A DNA stretch of 32,754 bases from an uncultured Anaerolineales bacterium (GCA_937928795.1 CALFWB010000034.1:1-32754), one strand, 5' to 3'; shown: positions 17,219 through 25,283, numbered from the stretch's first letter. Numbers and translations are program-made. The notes: a model not told the origin generated them from the sequence alone.

Positions 17219-18045
17219 TTCATTTGTTCCTGTCCGAGAATTTCGAGCAGCAGTTCTCGCCGCTCAGCGCCGCTCAATAGTTCGAGCTTGCGGATTCCGA
17301 GGGGGTCAATGTGATTGCGAAGGAGGTTAATTTCATCCTCGCTCGGTAAAGGGGTCTCAACTAAGTTAGGCGCGATCTCCAGCGAAAACCCAGTATGGCG
17401 TTGAATTTGTTCGATGGTCACCCCTGGATGGACGCTGACGAGTCGCATAAATCCATTTGCAAAATCAAATTGACCTAAATCTGAAACGAGGTACACAGCT
17501 CCTTTTCCTCGCCTTCGGGCTGGCGAATGCCCTAAGCCGGAACAAACATCGATTTTTTCGACAAACGTTGCTTTGGAATGACGCGGCACATATAAATATA
17601 TATCACTGATGAAGGCGGTTACATCGGGAATTCCACCTGTTCCGGGTAGTCTCAAGCGTAATTTGGGGTTTTTGGCGTGGAGGAGTTCTTTTCCGATGGC
17701 AATATTGTTGAAATTCCCCTGGCGGTCGATTTGCGCGGGGCGGAAAAACTCTTTGGGCTTCAGAACCGGTAAAATATCGGCGGCCACGCGGACAAAGCCA
17801 ACATGCACTAACGCTTGGTCAAGCCACAAGCTCTCGATTTTTGATAAACTCATCGGCGCAGGGTCGCGACAGATGCCCTGACCGATTGCCGAGGCAAAAT
17901 ACAAGTGGGGGGCGTGCGTGTGGCGCGCCAACAGATAGGCTGTTGCGACAAGGGGAGTGGCAATTCCCTGTGCAACAATTTCCCCATCTTGGATCTGTCG
18001 CGCCATACAAACAACCATGATTTCATCGGGAGTGGGCTGAGTCAT
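17215..18045 (-). CDS. CoA-transferase beta-subunit-like protein (GctB/IpdB family), unpaired
   Basis: The 276-residue protein resembles the beta subunit of glutaconate-type class I CoA-transferases: DEIMVVCMARQIQDGEIVAQGIATPLVATAYLLA at the start, APHLYFASAIG, HVGFVRVAADILPVLKPKEFFRPAQIDRQGNFNN, LRLPGTGGIPD and FISDIYLYVPRH. These enzymes normally work as alpha-beta pairs with adjacent genes, but no alpha subunit is present; the neighbours are a dehydratase-like gene and the GH3-like gene, both by ATGA overlap. In GctB the catalytic Glu follows the APxL strand; here the matching stretch reads FASAIGQG with no Glu, recalling IpdB-type members that act as hydrolases. The alignment was done by eye. 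Actual substrate unknown. Confidence 0.8.
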   Translation of the reverse strand: MTQPTPDEIMVVCMARQIQDGEIVAQGIATPLVATAYLLARHTHAPHLYFASAIGQGICRDPAPMSLSKIESLWLDQALVHVGFVRVAADILPVLKPKEFFRPAQIDRQGNFNNIAIGKELLHAKNPKLRLRLPGTGGIPDVTAFISDIYLYVPRHSKATFVEKIDVCSGLGHSPARRRGKGAVYLVSDLGQFDFANGFMRLVSVHPGVTIEQIQRHTGFSLEIAPNLVETPLPSEDEINLLRNHIDPLGIRKLELLSGAERRELLLEILGQEQMK

Positions 18046-19001
18046 TGTCGATCCTTCACAATATTACGATGGAGTTGTGGCTCAATGTTACCACCGGAGA
18101 TGATCAAGAGGGCTGGACGTTCAACGACTTTCCCGGCGAGAATGGCTGCTAGGACAACTGCAGCCGATCCTTCAACCACTTGATGGTATGTAAACCAAGC
18201 ATAGCGGATAGCGGCGCGGATGTCTTCCTCGCTGACCAACAGAATCGTGTCAGCATATTCCTTTACCAGCGGAATAGTAATCGAGTTTGGCTCAACTGCA
18301 CCAGCTAATCCCTCGGCAAGGCTGGGCTGCTCGACAACGTGTTCTTGTCGTCCGATGGTATAAAGCTGTTCCATATAGGGAGAGGCTTCGGATTGAACGC
18401 CGATTAGCTTAGGAAGCAGGGAGGATTGGGTAGCAGAGGCATGCAGCGCAGCTCCGATGCCGCTCAGCAATCCGCCCCCTCCTACTGGAACGATCCATGC
18501 TCTAATCTTTTCTTCAGGTAGCTCTCGCAACGTTTCAATGGCAAGGGTACCTTGTCCGGCGATAACCTGAGCGTCGTTATAAGGCGAGATGTAGATTTGC
18601 TGGCGTTCTTTGGCATAGTGGATCGCGTATTGTTCAGTTTCAGTGTATCCACCTTCGATCAGATTCACTTCGGCGCCTAACGCTTGGATAGCGTTTAATT
18701 TGATCGGGGGTGTTGAGTGAGGGACAAAGATGGTAGCTTTTATCCCGATCAGTTGGCTGGCAAAGGCGACACCAGCCCCATGATTGCCAGCAGAGGCGGT
18801 TACGATCCCTTGTTGACGCTCCCATTCGGGTAAGGAAAGCATTTTATTGAGGGCACCTCGTAACTTGAAGGAACCTGTTTTTTGTTGGTTTTCCCACTTT
18901 AGATAAATCTGTAAATGGGGATCATGAGTGATAGGGGTTGGATTGATGTAAGGTGCGATCCGTTGATGGGCAGACAGAATCCATTCGGGTGGGATCATCA
19001 T
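18042..19001 (-). CDS. PLP-dependent threonine/serine dehydratase-like enzyme, catalytic domain only
   Basis: The 319-residue protein is a fold-type II PLP enzyme of the threonine dehydratase/serine racemase group. Lys46 in TGSFKLRGA forms the Schiff base; TASAGNHGAGVAFAS binds the carboxylate; VGGGGLLSGIG holds the cofactor phosphate; SGGN lies near the C-terminus. It lacks the regulatory ACT/Thr_dehydrat_C domain of biosynthetic IlvA and so resembles catabolic or unregulated enzymes. Expected products are 2-oxobutanoate or pyruvate plus ammonia; serine racemase is an alternative. It overlaps the GDPD gene upstream and the CoA-transferase-like gene downstream by 4 nt each. Confidence 0.9.
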   Translation of the reverse strand: MMIPPEWILSAHQRIAPYINPTPITHDPHLQIYLKWENQQKTGSFKLRGALNKMLSLPEWERQQGIVTASAGNHGAGVAFASQLIGIKATIFVPHSTPPIKLNAIQALGAEVNLIEGGYTETEQYAIHYAKERQQIYISPYNDAQVIAGQGTLAIETLRELPEEKIRAWIVPVGGGGLLSGIGAALHASATQSSLLPKLIGVQSEASPYMEQLYTIGRQEHVVEQPSLAEGLAGAVEPNSITIPLVKEYADTILLVSEEDIRAAIRYAWFTYHQVVEGSAAVVLAAILAGKVVERPALLIISGGNIEPQLHRNIVKDRQ

Positions 19002-19777
19002 TCCTTTGCCTGCTTCTCTTCAGTATAAAGCTGATCCTGAGCCAAGATCGGATCGTCGGTAAAGATGCCGTCAACCCCTCGTTCAAATAGCGAGCGCAGC
19101 AACGTCGCCTCATTCACGGTATAGACGCTCACCAGGTGTCCTTTGGCATGATGGTATGCGATCGAGTTTGCATCTACATCGGAATAATGAAGGTGGATAG
19201 CTTGGTACTTAAGGATTTCTCCAATGCGTGATCGGGCAAGCCAGCCCGAATTCCCATCCAAAGCCAATAGGGCGATGGGCGTTTCAGGTAAAAGCTTTTT
19301 GATTTTCCACACAGCAATGGGGTTGAACGAAGAAATCAATACGTTGGTTTGAAGCCCCCATTTCCTGACTAAGGAAGCGACCAGTTGGGGCAAGGAGTCA
19401 AAAGGAGTGAGGTAATTCTTAAGTTCAATGTTGATAAGCAGTTGATCACCCACAAGGTCGAACACCTCTTCGAGAGTGGGGATTCTTTCCCCTTTGAATG
19501 ATGGATCAAAATAGCTGCCTGCATCCAGTTTTTTGATCTCTGCTAAGGTCATTTGATTGATCTTGCCCTTGTATCCGCAGATCCTTTCTGTGCTTGAGTC
19601 ATGAAAGACGACAACCATTTGGTCCTTGGTCAGGGTTGCGTCGAGTTCAATTGCAGGCGCGCCTTGTTTGATCGCTAATTCAAAGGCGGAAAGCGTATTC
19701 TCAGGGGCATATGCACTGGCGCCGCGATGGGCAAAAACAATCGGACGTCTGAGCTCGAAAAGTTTATTTTGCTTCAT
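18998..19777 (-). CDS. glycerophosphodiester phosphodiesterase
   Basis: The 259-residue protein is a GDPD-family TIM barrel that hydrolyses glycerophosphodiesters to an alcohol and glycerol 3-phosphate. FAHRGASAYAPENTLSAF (His17), AIELDATLTKDQMVVVFHD with the metal-binding Glu and Asp, LLINIELKN and the C-terminal GVDGIFTDDP are intact. No signal peptide is visible, so it is cytoplasmic, of the UgpQ type. The sequence before the ATG (CCTCCACCTT) is pyrimidine-rich and gives no Shine-Dalgarno; a TATATT ends 10 nt before the ATG. It leads the four-gene overlapping operon and lies 35 nt after the AAA+ gene, so read-through from there is possible. Confidence 0.93.
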   Translation of the reverse strand: MKQNKLFELRRPIVFAHRGASAYAPENTLSAFELAIKQGAPAIELDATLTKDQMVVVFHDSSTERICGYKGKINQMTLAEIKKLDAGSYFDPSFKGERIPTLEEVFDLVGDQLLINIELKNYLTPFDSLPQLVASLVRKWGLQTNVLISSFNPIAVWKIKKLLPETPIALLALDGNSGWLARSRIGEILKYQAIHLHYSDVDANSIAYHHAKGHLVSVYTVNEATLLRSLFERGVDGIFTDDPILAQDQLYTEEKQAKE

Positions 19778-19812
19778 AAGGTGGAGGAATATATTGCTCT
19801 CTAGTCAATGGG

Positions 19813-21156
19813 TTAGATGTCAACAAAATACGCCTCTGCGGCGCGGTCGAGCAGTTCTTTAGACATGACTGGCTCAACGCCTAAGTAACGCGAGATATCC
19901 AAAATCTGATCACACAGATCGCGCGGGTGAGAAGCGCGCAACTTGCGTCCGCGCTTGATATACCACTCTTGTAGTAAGTATGCCAGACCTTGATCACTGT
20001 AAATCACGCCCTTGATTGACGCAATGCGCTTGAAAATTTCGCGGAATTCATCGTAAGAAGGATCGCCAATTTCGATTTTATGACGTAATCTTCTCAGGAA
20101 AGCCTCATCAACCAGATCACGCGGCGGTAGGTTGGTAGAGAAAATGACCATCACATCAAAGGGGATTTCAACTTTGCGTCCGGTTTTCAAGGTCAGGTAA
20201 TCAATTCGATTTTCCAAGGGGACAATCCAGCGATTCAGTAAATCGCGGGGGCGAATCTGCTGACGGCCAAAGTCGTCAATGAGCAAAATGCCGCCGTTGG
20301 CTTTCATTTGAAATGGAGCTTCGTAGTATTTATTAGTATCATCGTAGACTAGGTCAAGGCTTTCCATGTTTAATTCACCGCCGGTAACGATAAAGGGGCG
20401 GCGAATTTTGATCCAGCGTGGATCGCGCTTGCCACTTGACTTCAGCGTTCCGGTTCCTACTGCGGTTGTGTTTTCTTCGCGGGCAAGTTGGTGATTGACA
20501 TTGTCGAAGAGTTTGATAACCTGACCGTCAACGTACACTGCATACGGGATATACATGGTATCTTGTAAAATCATGTTGCCAATGCTGCGGGCAATGCTCG
20601 TTTTTCCATTGCCCGGAGGTCCGTAAAGAAAGACTGAGGTACCGGAGTTGACCGCAGGCCCAATGCGTTGAAAAGTCCTTTCGTTGATGACCAATGCGGA
20701 GAGGGCTTGATGCAGTAAACGGGCAGTGAAATAGGATTTTGCGCGGCTTTGGCGTAAGATTGCCATGTTGTAGGTTTTGATCGGCACAGGCGCCGGACCA
20801 GCGTACTGACTGCGCTCAAGCGCTTCTCTGGCGCGCGTAATCCCAAGGCCGGTAATTCCATACACATATGAACCTTCACCTAGTCCCATCTGCTGCGAGG
20901 ACTTGACCTCTACAAATTTCTCTCTCTTTAGGGCTTCCATGATTTGGTCAACAATTCCGCTAAAAGGCAGGGCGATTTCTTCTGCGATTTTAAAGCCGCT
21001 TAGGTAACCCTGAAAATAGAGGATTTTCAGAACCAAATCCTGAAGCCATAAAAAAGATAGCCCAGTATCATCAGTATTCGTAATCGGTGGAGGCACAAAA
21101 GCCGCTGCAGGTTGGGGTGTTGCGCTGACATCGGTTTTCGGTCGTAGAATTGTCAT
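19813..21156 (-). CDS. AAA+ ATPase with N-terminal helical domain, unknown partner
   Basis: The 447-residue protein has a disordered Pro-rich start, an N-terminal helical, possibly winged-helix domain (about 31-110: LVLKILYFQGYLSGFKIAEEIALP ... QIMEALKREKFVEV) and an AAA+ module: Walker A GPPGNGKT (179-186), Walker B LLIDDF (291-296) with Asp where most AAA+ proteins have the catalytic Glu, sensor 1 FSTN (339-342), and an arginine finger in DEAFLRRLRHKI. It looks like a MoxR-type ATPase. The ATG at 21156 has AAAGGAG 7 nt upstream and an extended -10 before it; a longer reading to 21237 would run through that promoter. No client gene such as a VWA protein is adjacent. Confidence 0.85.
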   Translation of the reverse strand: MTILRPKTDVSATPQPAAAFVPPPITNTDDTGLSFLWLQDLVLKILYFQGYLSGFKIAEEIALPFSGIVDQIMEALKREKFVEVKSSQQMGLGEGSYVYGITGLGITRAREALERSQYAGPAPVPIKTYNMAILRQSRAKSYFTARLLHQALSALVINERTFQRIGPAVNSGTSVFLYGPPGNGKTSIARSIGNMILQDTMYIPYAVYVDGQVIKLFDNVNHQLAREENTTAVGTGTLKSSGKRDPRWIKIRRPFIVTGGELNMESLDLVYDDTNKYYEAPFQMKANGGILLIDDFGRQQIRPRDLLNRWIVPLENRIDYLTLKTGRKVEIPFDVMVIFSTNLPPRDLVDEAFLRRLRHKIEIGDPSYDEFREIFKRIASIKGVIYSDQGLAYLLQEWYIKRGRKLRASHPRDLCDQILDISRYLGVEPVMSKELLDRAAEAYFVDI

Positions 21157-21178
21157 ACGAACGCTCCTTTTCCTCTTG

Positions 21179-21187
21179 ATTATAGCA
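21179..21187 (-). promoter_or_regulatory. extended -10 promoter of the AAA+ ATPase gene
   Basis: The minus strand reads TGCTATAAT. The predicted transcription start lies about 16 nt before the start codon, still leaving the AAAGGAG ribosome binding site in the mRNA. No good -35 is seen. This placement supports the ATG at 21156 over longer readings. Confidence 0.6.
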
Positions 21188-21328
21188 TGGTCAATCATTT
21201 CTGGTGAGTTGACGTCAGCGCAAAAAAAATTGCACAACGCCTCAGTGTTGCATCACAACGCTGGGCTGCTAACAGCCTTAGGTAGACACGTGACTTTATT
21301 CACTCATTTTTCCTAAGCCAGAAACTAG

Positions 21329-21334
21329 TATAAT
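21329..21334 (+). promoter_or_regulatory. -10 element of the GT2 gene, leaderless
   Basis: A perfect TATAAT ends 7 nt before the ATG at 21342, so transcription should start at or within a base of the start codon. The -35 region is weak. There is no Shine-Dalgarno, and the protein cannot start later because its first residues are the first strand of the GT-A fold. Confidence 0.6.
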
Positions 21335-21341
21335 CAGGCAC

Positions 21342-22025
21342 ATGAAACTATCTGTTATCGTTCCTGTGTACAATGAAAAGAGCACGATCCGGGAAATTCT
21401 CAGCCGAGTTCAGAAGATGCAATTAGCCGATGAGATTGTGATTGTGGATGATGGTTCGTCCGACGGCACAAGAGAGATCCTAGAGAGCTACGTGGGTAAA
21501 GAGCCCTTTCGGGTCATCTTTCATGCGAAAAATCAGGGGAAAGGGGCAGCTATTCGAAGCGGGTTAAAAGCGGTTTGCGGCGATGTGATTCTGATCCAAG
21601 ATGCCGACCTTGAATACGACCCGCGCGAGTATCCTAATCTCCTAAGACCTATCCAAGAAGGTGTTGCAGACGTTGTGTATGGCTCTCGGTTTCTCGGCGC
21701 GCCACGACGGCCGATTTTGTTTTGGAACATGGTCGCCAATAAAATTCTGACCTTGGTTACCAACGTCTTGTACAATAACATCTTGACGGACATGGAAACT
21801 GGGTATAAGGTATTTCGGCGAGAAGTAATTGAAGGGATGCCATTGCGGGCTAATCGTTTTGATTTTGAACCTGAATTCACCGCCAAAATCCTGAAGCGAA
21901 AGGTGCGCATTTTTGAGGTGCCGATTGCCTTTTATCCGCGGGATTATTCCGAGGGTAAAAAAATAAAAATGAAGGATGCTTTCGAAGCGATGTGGGCTCT
22001 GTTCAAATATCGCTTTGTGGATTAA
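21342..22025 (+). CDS. GT2 glycosyltransferase, dolichyl-/polyprenyl-phosphate sugar synthase-like
   Basis: The 227-residue protein is a GT-A fold, family 2 transferase: LSVIVPVYNEKSTI at the very N-terminus, VIVDDGSSDGTREIL for nucleotide-sugar binding, NQGKGAAIRSGL, and the metal-binding ILIQDADLEYDPREYP. The length and FDFEPEFTAKILKR segment fit the soluble, DPM1-like group that moves a sugar from a nucleotide donor to a polyprenyl phosphate on the inner membrane face. No membrane helices are present. It stands alone on the plus strand between the divergent AAA+ gene and convergent recJ, whose stop is 6 nt away. Confidence 0.9.
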   Translation: MKLSVIVPVYNEKSTIREILSRVQKMQLADEIVIVDDGSSDGTREILESYVGKEPFRVIFHAKNQGKGAAIRSGLKAVCGDVILIQDADLEYDPREYPNLLRPIQEGVADVVYGSRFLGAPRRPILFWNMVANKILTLVTNVLYNNILTDMETGYKVFRREVIEGMPLRANRFDFEPEFTAKILKRKVRIFEVPIAFYPRDYSEGKKIKMKDAFEAMWALFKYRFVD

Positions 22026-22031
22026 GCTGCT

Positions 22032-23762
22032 TTACGGAGATGTGGAAGGTTTTAGATCGCGAACGTTTAATTGCAGATAAACATTTCCGTTGTAAGCGTT
22101 CTTTTCGATGTGATAAAGAATATCAACTTTACCGCGCAGGTGTTCGGCAAGATCAGCACGCCGAAAGGCGATACATTTCCAAGCTGGGGCTACTTCAAAA
22201 CGTAGGTGGTTTTGTTCTCTGCCGATCTTTTGGACGTTTCTCGGTTCTATTTCATACGAGACAAAAGTGGGAGATGGATTGCCATAGCCAGTAGGTTGAA
22301 ATTTCTCCAACGTGGGGATGAGGGGATATTCTCGAAGCAACCTCCCCACCTCAACCAAGTCCAGTGACATATCGGCGCGCAGCTTTGGCTTCAGCGATTT
22401 TGTGCCTAATTCCCTCTGGGCAATTTGGTGAAGCCGAGCGATCAGCTCGTCAAAGCGTTCCTTGCGGACGGTGAAGCCGGCTGCAGCAGCATGACCTCCG
22501 TGGTATTCCATTAAGTCCCGACATTCGTCTAAAGCTTGGGTGATATGAAACTCGGGAATGCTGCGGCAAGAACCGCGGATAAAGCCATTAAATTCGGTGG
22601 CAACGATCGCCGGACGGTAAAAATTTTCCACTAGATGTGCCGCAACTAATCCGATGACACCGGAGTTAAAGGCGCTGTCGAAGGCGACTATGAGCGGTGA
22701 GGCCTGGTAGTTAGCCAAGACCTGCTGACCAGCTTGAAGATCGTGTTGAAGGGTAATTTCTTGCCGTAGGCGATTTTGGTTGTCCAACTCTTGGGCTAGT
22801 TTGAGCGCCCGTTTGGGATCCTTCGTGATAAGTAATTCAAAAGCCGCATAAGCCGACTCAAGCCTGCCTGCAGCGTTGAGACGCGGCGCAAGGAGGTAAC
22901 CTACGTGATAGGCGTTGATCTCTTGTGCCTTTAGATTGCTAATGGCTATCAGGGCTCTTAAACCGATGCGTTGAGTTTGACGGAGCTGGTTCAATCCATG
23001 CGAAACTAAAATTCGATTTTCGCCGCTTAGGGGGGCTATGTCTGCGATTGTCCCAAGAGCAACCAGATCTAAATAATGCTGTGAAATTGGATTTGAAGGA
23101 TTAAGTGTCTGTTCCAGGGCTTGAGTGAGCTTATAGGTAATCCCAACCCCGCTTAGTTCCGGGTAGGGATAGGTCTCACCTTCTTGCTTGGGATTGAGCA
23201 TGGCAATTGCCTGAGGAACATGGGAGTGCGGTTGATGATGGTCGGTGATGATCAGATCCAAACCAATGGAACGGGCATAATCAGCCTCAACGTTTGCGCG
23301 AGCTCCACAATCAACGGTTATAACCAGACTGACCCCTTCTCCTTGGAGCGTTTGTAAACCCTCTTGACGGACGCCATATCCTTCGTCAAAGCGATTCGGG
23401 ATGTAGGGACGAACATCGGCACCCAGGGTCTTTAGGAAATCATAGAGCAAGGCTGTTCCGCTAACCCCATCGACATCATAGTCGCCGTAAATACCGATTT
23501 TCTCATGATTCTGGATAGCAAAACGAAGTCGGTCAACGGCAGCCTCCATCCCTTTCATGAGCCACGGGTCATGAGCTTTCAGCAAAGATGGATTGAGAAA
23601 ATCTTCTGCTTTTTCTTTTGTGTGGATGTTGCGGTTAGAGAATAATTGCCTGAGAATTGGGGGATAATCCTTAAGCGCTTCCTCTGTTTGGGATGAAAGA
23701 GGAAGCTTTTGGGAGAGGATGTCCCATTGGAAGTCATGAGAAATGGATATTGGTCGAACCAT
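22032..23762 (-). CDS. recJ: single-stranded-DNA-specific 5'-3' exonuclease RecJ
   Basis: RecJ digests single-stranded DNA 5' to 3' in recombination and mismatch repair. The 576-residue length is normal. The DHH-family metal site is visible in GIYGDYDVDGVSGTALLYDFL (about 90), VITVDCGA and IITDHHQPHSHVP; LNAAGRLESAYAAFELL and the DHHA1 part with GFIRGSCRSIPEFHITQAL and GGHAAAAGFTV follow, then an OB-fold end. I start at the ATG that gives MVRPIS; a TTG at 23795 would add 11 residues but crosses the probable -10. There is no Shine-Dalgarno and the leader would be about 9 nt. Confidence 0.95.
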   Translation of the reverse strand: MVRPISISHDFQWDILSQKLPLSSQTEEALKDYPPILRQLFSNRNIHTKEKAEDFLNPSLLKAHDPWLMKGMEAAVDRLRFAIQNHEKIGIYGDYDVDGVSGTALLYDFLKTLGADVRPYIPNRFDEGYGVRQEGLQTLQGEGVSLVITVDCGARANVEADYARSIGLDLIITDHHQPHSHVPQAIAMLNPKQEGETYPYPELSGVGITYKLTQALEQTLNPSNPISQHYLDLVALGTIADIAPLSGENRILVSHGLNQLRQTQRIGLRALIAISNLKAQEINAYHVGYLLAPRLNAAGRLESAYAAFELLITKDPKRALKLAQELDNQNRLRQEITLQHDLQAGQQVLANYQASPLIVAFDSAFNSGVIGLVAAHLVENFYRPAIVATEFNGFIRGSCRSIPEFHITQALDECRDLMEYHGGHAAAAGFTVRKERFDELIARLHQIAQRELGTKSLKPKLRADMSLDLVEVGRLLREYPLIPTLEKFQPTGYGNPSPTFVSYEIEPRNVQKIGREQNHLRFEVAPAWKCIAFRRADLAEHLRGKVDILYHIEKNAYNGNVYLQLNVRDLKPSTSP

Positions 23763-23777
23763 GATGACCGCATGAAA

Positions 23778-23786
23778 AGTATAGCA
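23778..23786 (-). promoter_or_regulatory. extended -10 promoter of recJ
   Basis: The minus strand reads TGCTATACT, 15 nt before the chosen recJ ATG. The predicted start near 23771 leaves a leader of about 9 nt. Confidence 0.5.
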
Positions 23787-23836
23787 TGAACACAACGGAA
23801 ATTTTTCTCAAATGCTTAATAGATTCTTAGGAATCG

Positions 23837-23865
23837 TTGACGATGCTCCGAAAGGCTGCTATGAT
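23837..23865 (+). promoter_or_regulatory. strong sigma-70-type promoter of yvcK, nearly leaderless
   Basis: TTGACG, a 17-nt spacer ending in TGC, and TATGAT combine a near-consensus -35 with an extended -10. The element ends 9 nt before the ATG at 23875, so the predicted leader is about 3 nt. A GGGGA lies between -10 and ATG and would be mostly outside such an mRNA. Confidence 0.6.
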
Positions 23866-23874
23866 GGGGAAGAC

Positions 23875-25200
23875 ATGAAGTTTGAGAAAATTTCGCTTGC
23901 TCTTAAACAAATCTTAAGGGATTTTTCTCCACTCTTTCGCTGGTTATCGCCGGGAATTGGGGTCAAGCGGTGGTTATTCCTCACCCTGATAGGAACGACG
24001 TTAATCGGGATCGGCCTTGGAATTGCGATCTTACACGTTTATCGTACAGCCCCTGAAACTTGGTGGTTGCCTTTGTTATCGGCCGCCTCGTTGCGCTTTT
24101 TATCCCGACCTTTGCGCGCCATCATTTTCATTTTATTTGGCTTAGGAATGGTGTTCGGGGGGATTTTGGGCATCAATCGGGCATTGATGAGTCCCTTCTT
24201 GAAGCCTGGCAAAAAAGTTGTGGATGAGTTGACCGTCCATCGAAGGCGAGAACGGGGGATCAAGATCGTGGCAATTGGTGGCGGACATGGTTTAGCAACG
24301 CTTCTAAGGGGATTAAAGGAATATACCTATAACTTGACAGCCGTAGTGACCGTTGCCGATTCGGGAGGTTCCTCCGGAAGGTTGCGCAAGGAAATGGGCA
24401 TCTTACCACCAGGGGACTTGAGGAATTGCTTGGCGGCCTTATCAAATGACGAAGCTCTGCTAACGCATCTGTTTCAGTATCGTTTTCCAGATGGGCATAG
24501 CGGCTTGAATGGCCATTCGCTGGGAAACTTGTTAATCACCGCTTTGGCGGATATAACCGGTAGTTTTGAAGAAGCCGTTGCCGAATCCGGGCGGGTTTTG
24601 GCGGTTCGGGGACAAGTGCTGCCATCGACTTTGCAACCCGTCGACCTTGTCGCCGATGTGCATCTACCCCTTGTCGCCGCCGGCGTGCGCGTGGAAGGGG
24701 AGAGCGAAATCCCGCGCTCAAATTGGCGGGTGAAACGGGTGTATCTTCAACCAAATTCTCCGCCAGCTTACCCGGAAGCCATCAAAGCGATTTTGGGAGC
24801 AGATCTGATTGTCATTGGGCCCGGCAGCTTATATACCAGTATCTTGCCTAATTTACTTGTTCCTGAGATCACTCAGGCGATTCGCAGTAGCAAAGCCTTG
24901 AAAGTTTATGTATGCAACATCGCCGCACAAGCGGGAGAAACCGATCATTATACTTGTGAGGATCATGTGCGGGCGATCGAAGAGCATGTGGGCAAAGGAT
25001 TGTTTCAAGTTGTATTGGCAAATCTGCCCCCTAAGGACGGTCGAGATGAGTTGATCGAGTGGGTTAAGGTAGAAAGCATACGCAAGACTGATTATGTGAT
25101 CGTTGCGGAAAAATTATATGACGATATGCAACTAGCTCGGCACCATTCTGATCTGCTGGCAAAATGCTTAATCGCAATTTACCAGCGTATGCGAGGGTAA
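23875..25200 (+). CDS. yvcK: YvcK/CofD-like protein with N-terminal membrane domain
   Basis: YvcK-family proteins bind UDP-sugars and are needed for growth on gluconeogenic carbon and for normal cell-wall synthesis in Bacillus. The core (about 129-441) shows VAIGGGHGLATLLRGLKEYT, VTVADSGGSSGRLRKEMGILPPGDLRNCLAALS, GHSLGNLLITAL, IGPGSLYTSILPNLLVPEI and VYVCNIAAQAGETDHYT, all intact. Unlike Bacillus YvcK (about 317 residues), it has a 128-residue N-terminal extension with two membrane helices (about 33-54 and 81-101). The ATG is placed by the promoter directly upstream; an ATG at 23812 would run through the promoter and lacks a ribosome site. Neither rapZ nor whiA is adjacent; gap follows after 128 bp. 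Confidence 0.9.
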   Translation: MKFEKISLALKQILRDFSPLFRWLSPGIGVKRWLFLTLIGTTLIGIGLGIAILHVYRTAPETWWLPLLSAASLRFLSRPLRAIIFILFGLGMVFGGILGINRALMSPFLKPGKKVVDELTVHRRRERGIKIVAIGGGHGLATLLRGLKEYTYNLTAVVTVADSGGSSGRLRKEMGILPPGDLRNCLAALSNDEALLTHLFQYRFPDGHSGLNGHSLGNLLITALADITGSFEEAVAESGRVLAVRGQVLPSTLQPVDLVADVHLPLVAAGVRVEGESEIPRSNWRVKRVYLQPNSPPAYPEAIKAILGADLIVIGPGSLYTSILPNLLVPEITQAIRSSKALKVYVCNIAAQAGETDHYTCEDHVRAIEEHVGKGLFQVVLANLPPKDGRDELIEWVKVESIRKTDYVIVAEKLYDDMQLARHHSDLLAKCLIAIYQRMRG

Positions 25201-25283
25201 ATTATGTCATTGCGCAAGCCGGATTGTGAAGAATTGCACATACTCTTTTGGGAAAGAATCGGGTAAAATAGGCTGGATGGTGC

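Noticed and set aside
19788-19793. TATATT as a promoter for the GDPD gene
   Set aside because: No -35 and no TGn; AT-rich hexamers are common. The gene may simply be read from the AAA+ transcript, so I did not list it as a promoter.
21157-21237. Longer AAA+ start adding 27 residues
   Set aside because: It would run through an extended -10; the ATG at 21156 has AAAGGAG at ideal spacing.
21193-21260. GTTG/CAAC motifs and GTTGTG repeats upstream of the AAA+ promoter as an operator
   Set aside because: The arms are only 4 bp and imperfect; such matches are expected by chance in a region of this length.
23812-23874. Longer YvcK start at the ATG at 23812
   Set aside because: It lacks a ribosome site and its extra codons coincide with a near-consensus TTGACG-N17-TATGAT promoter.
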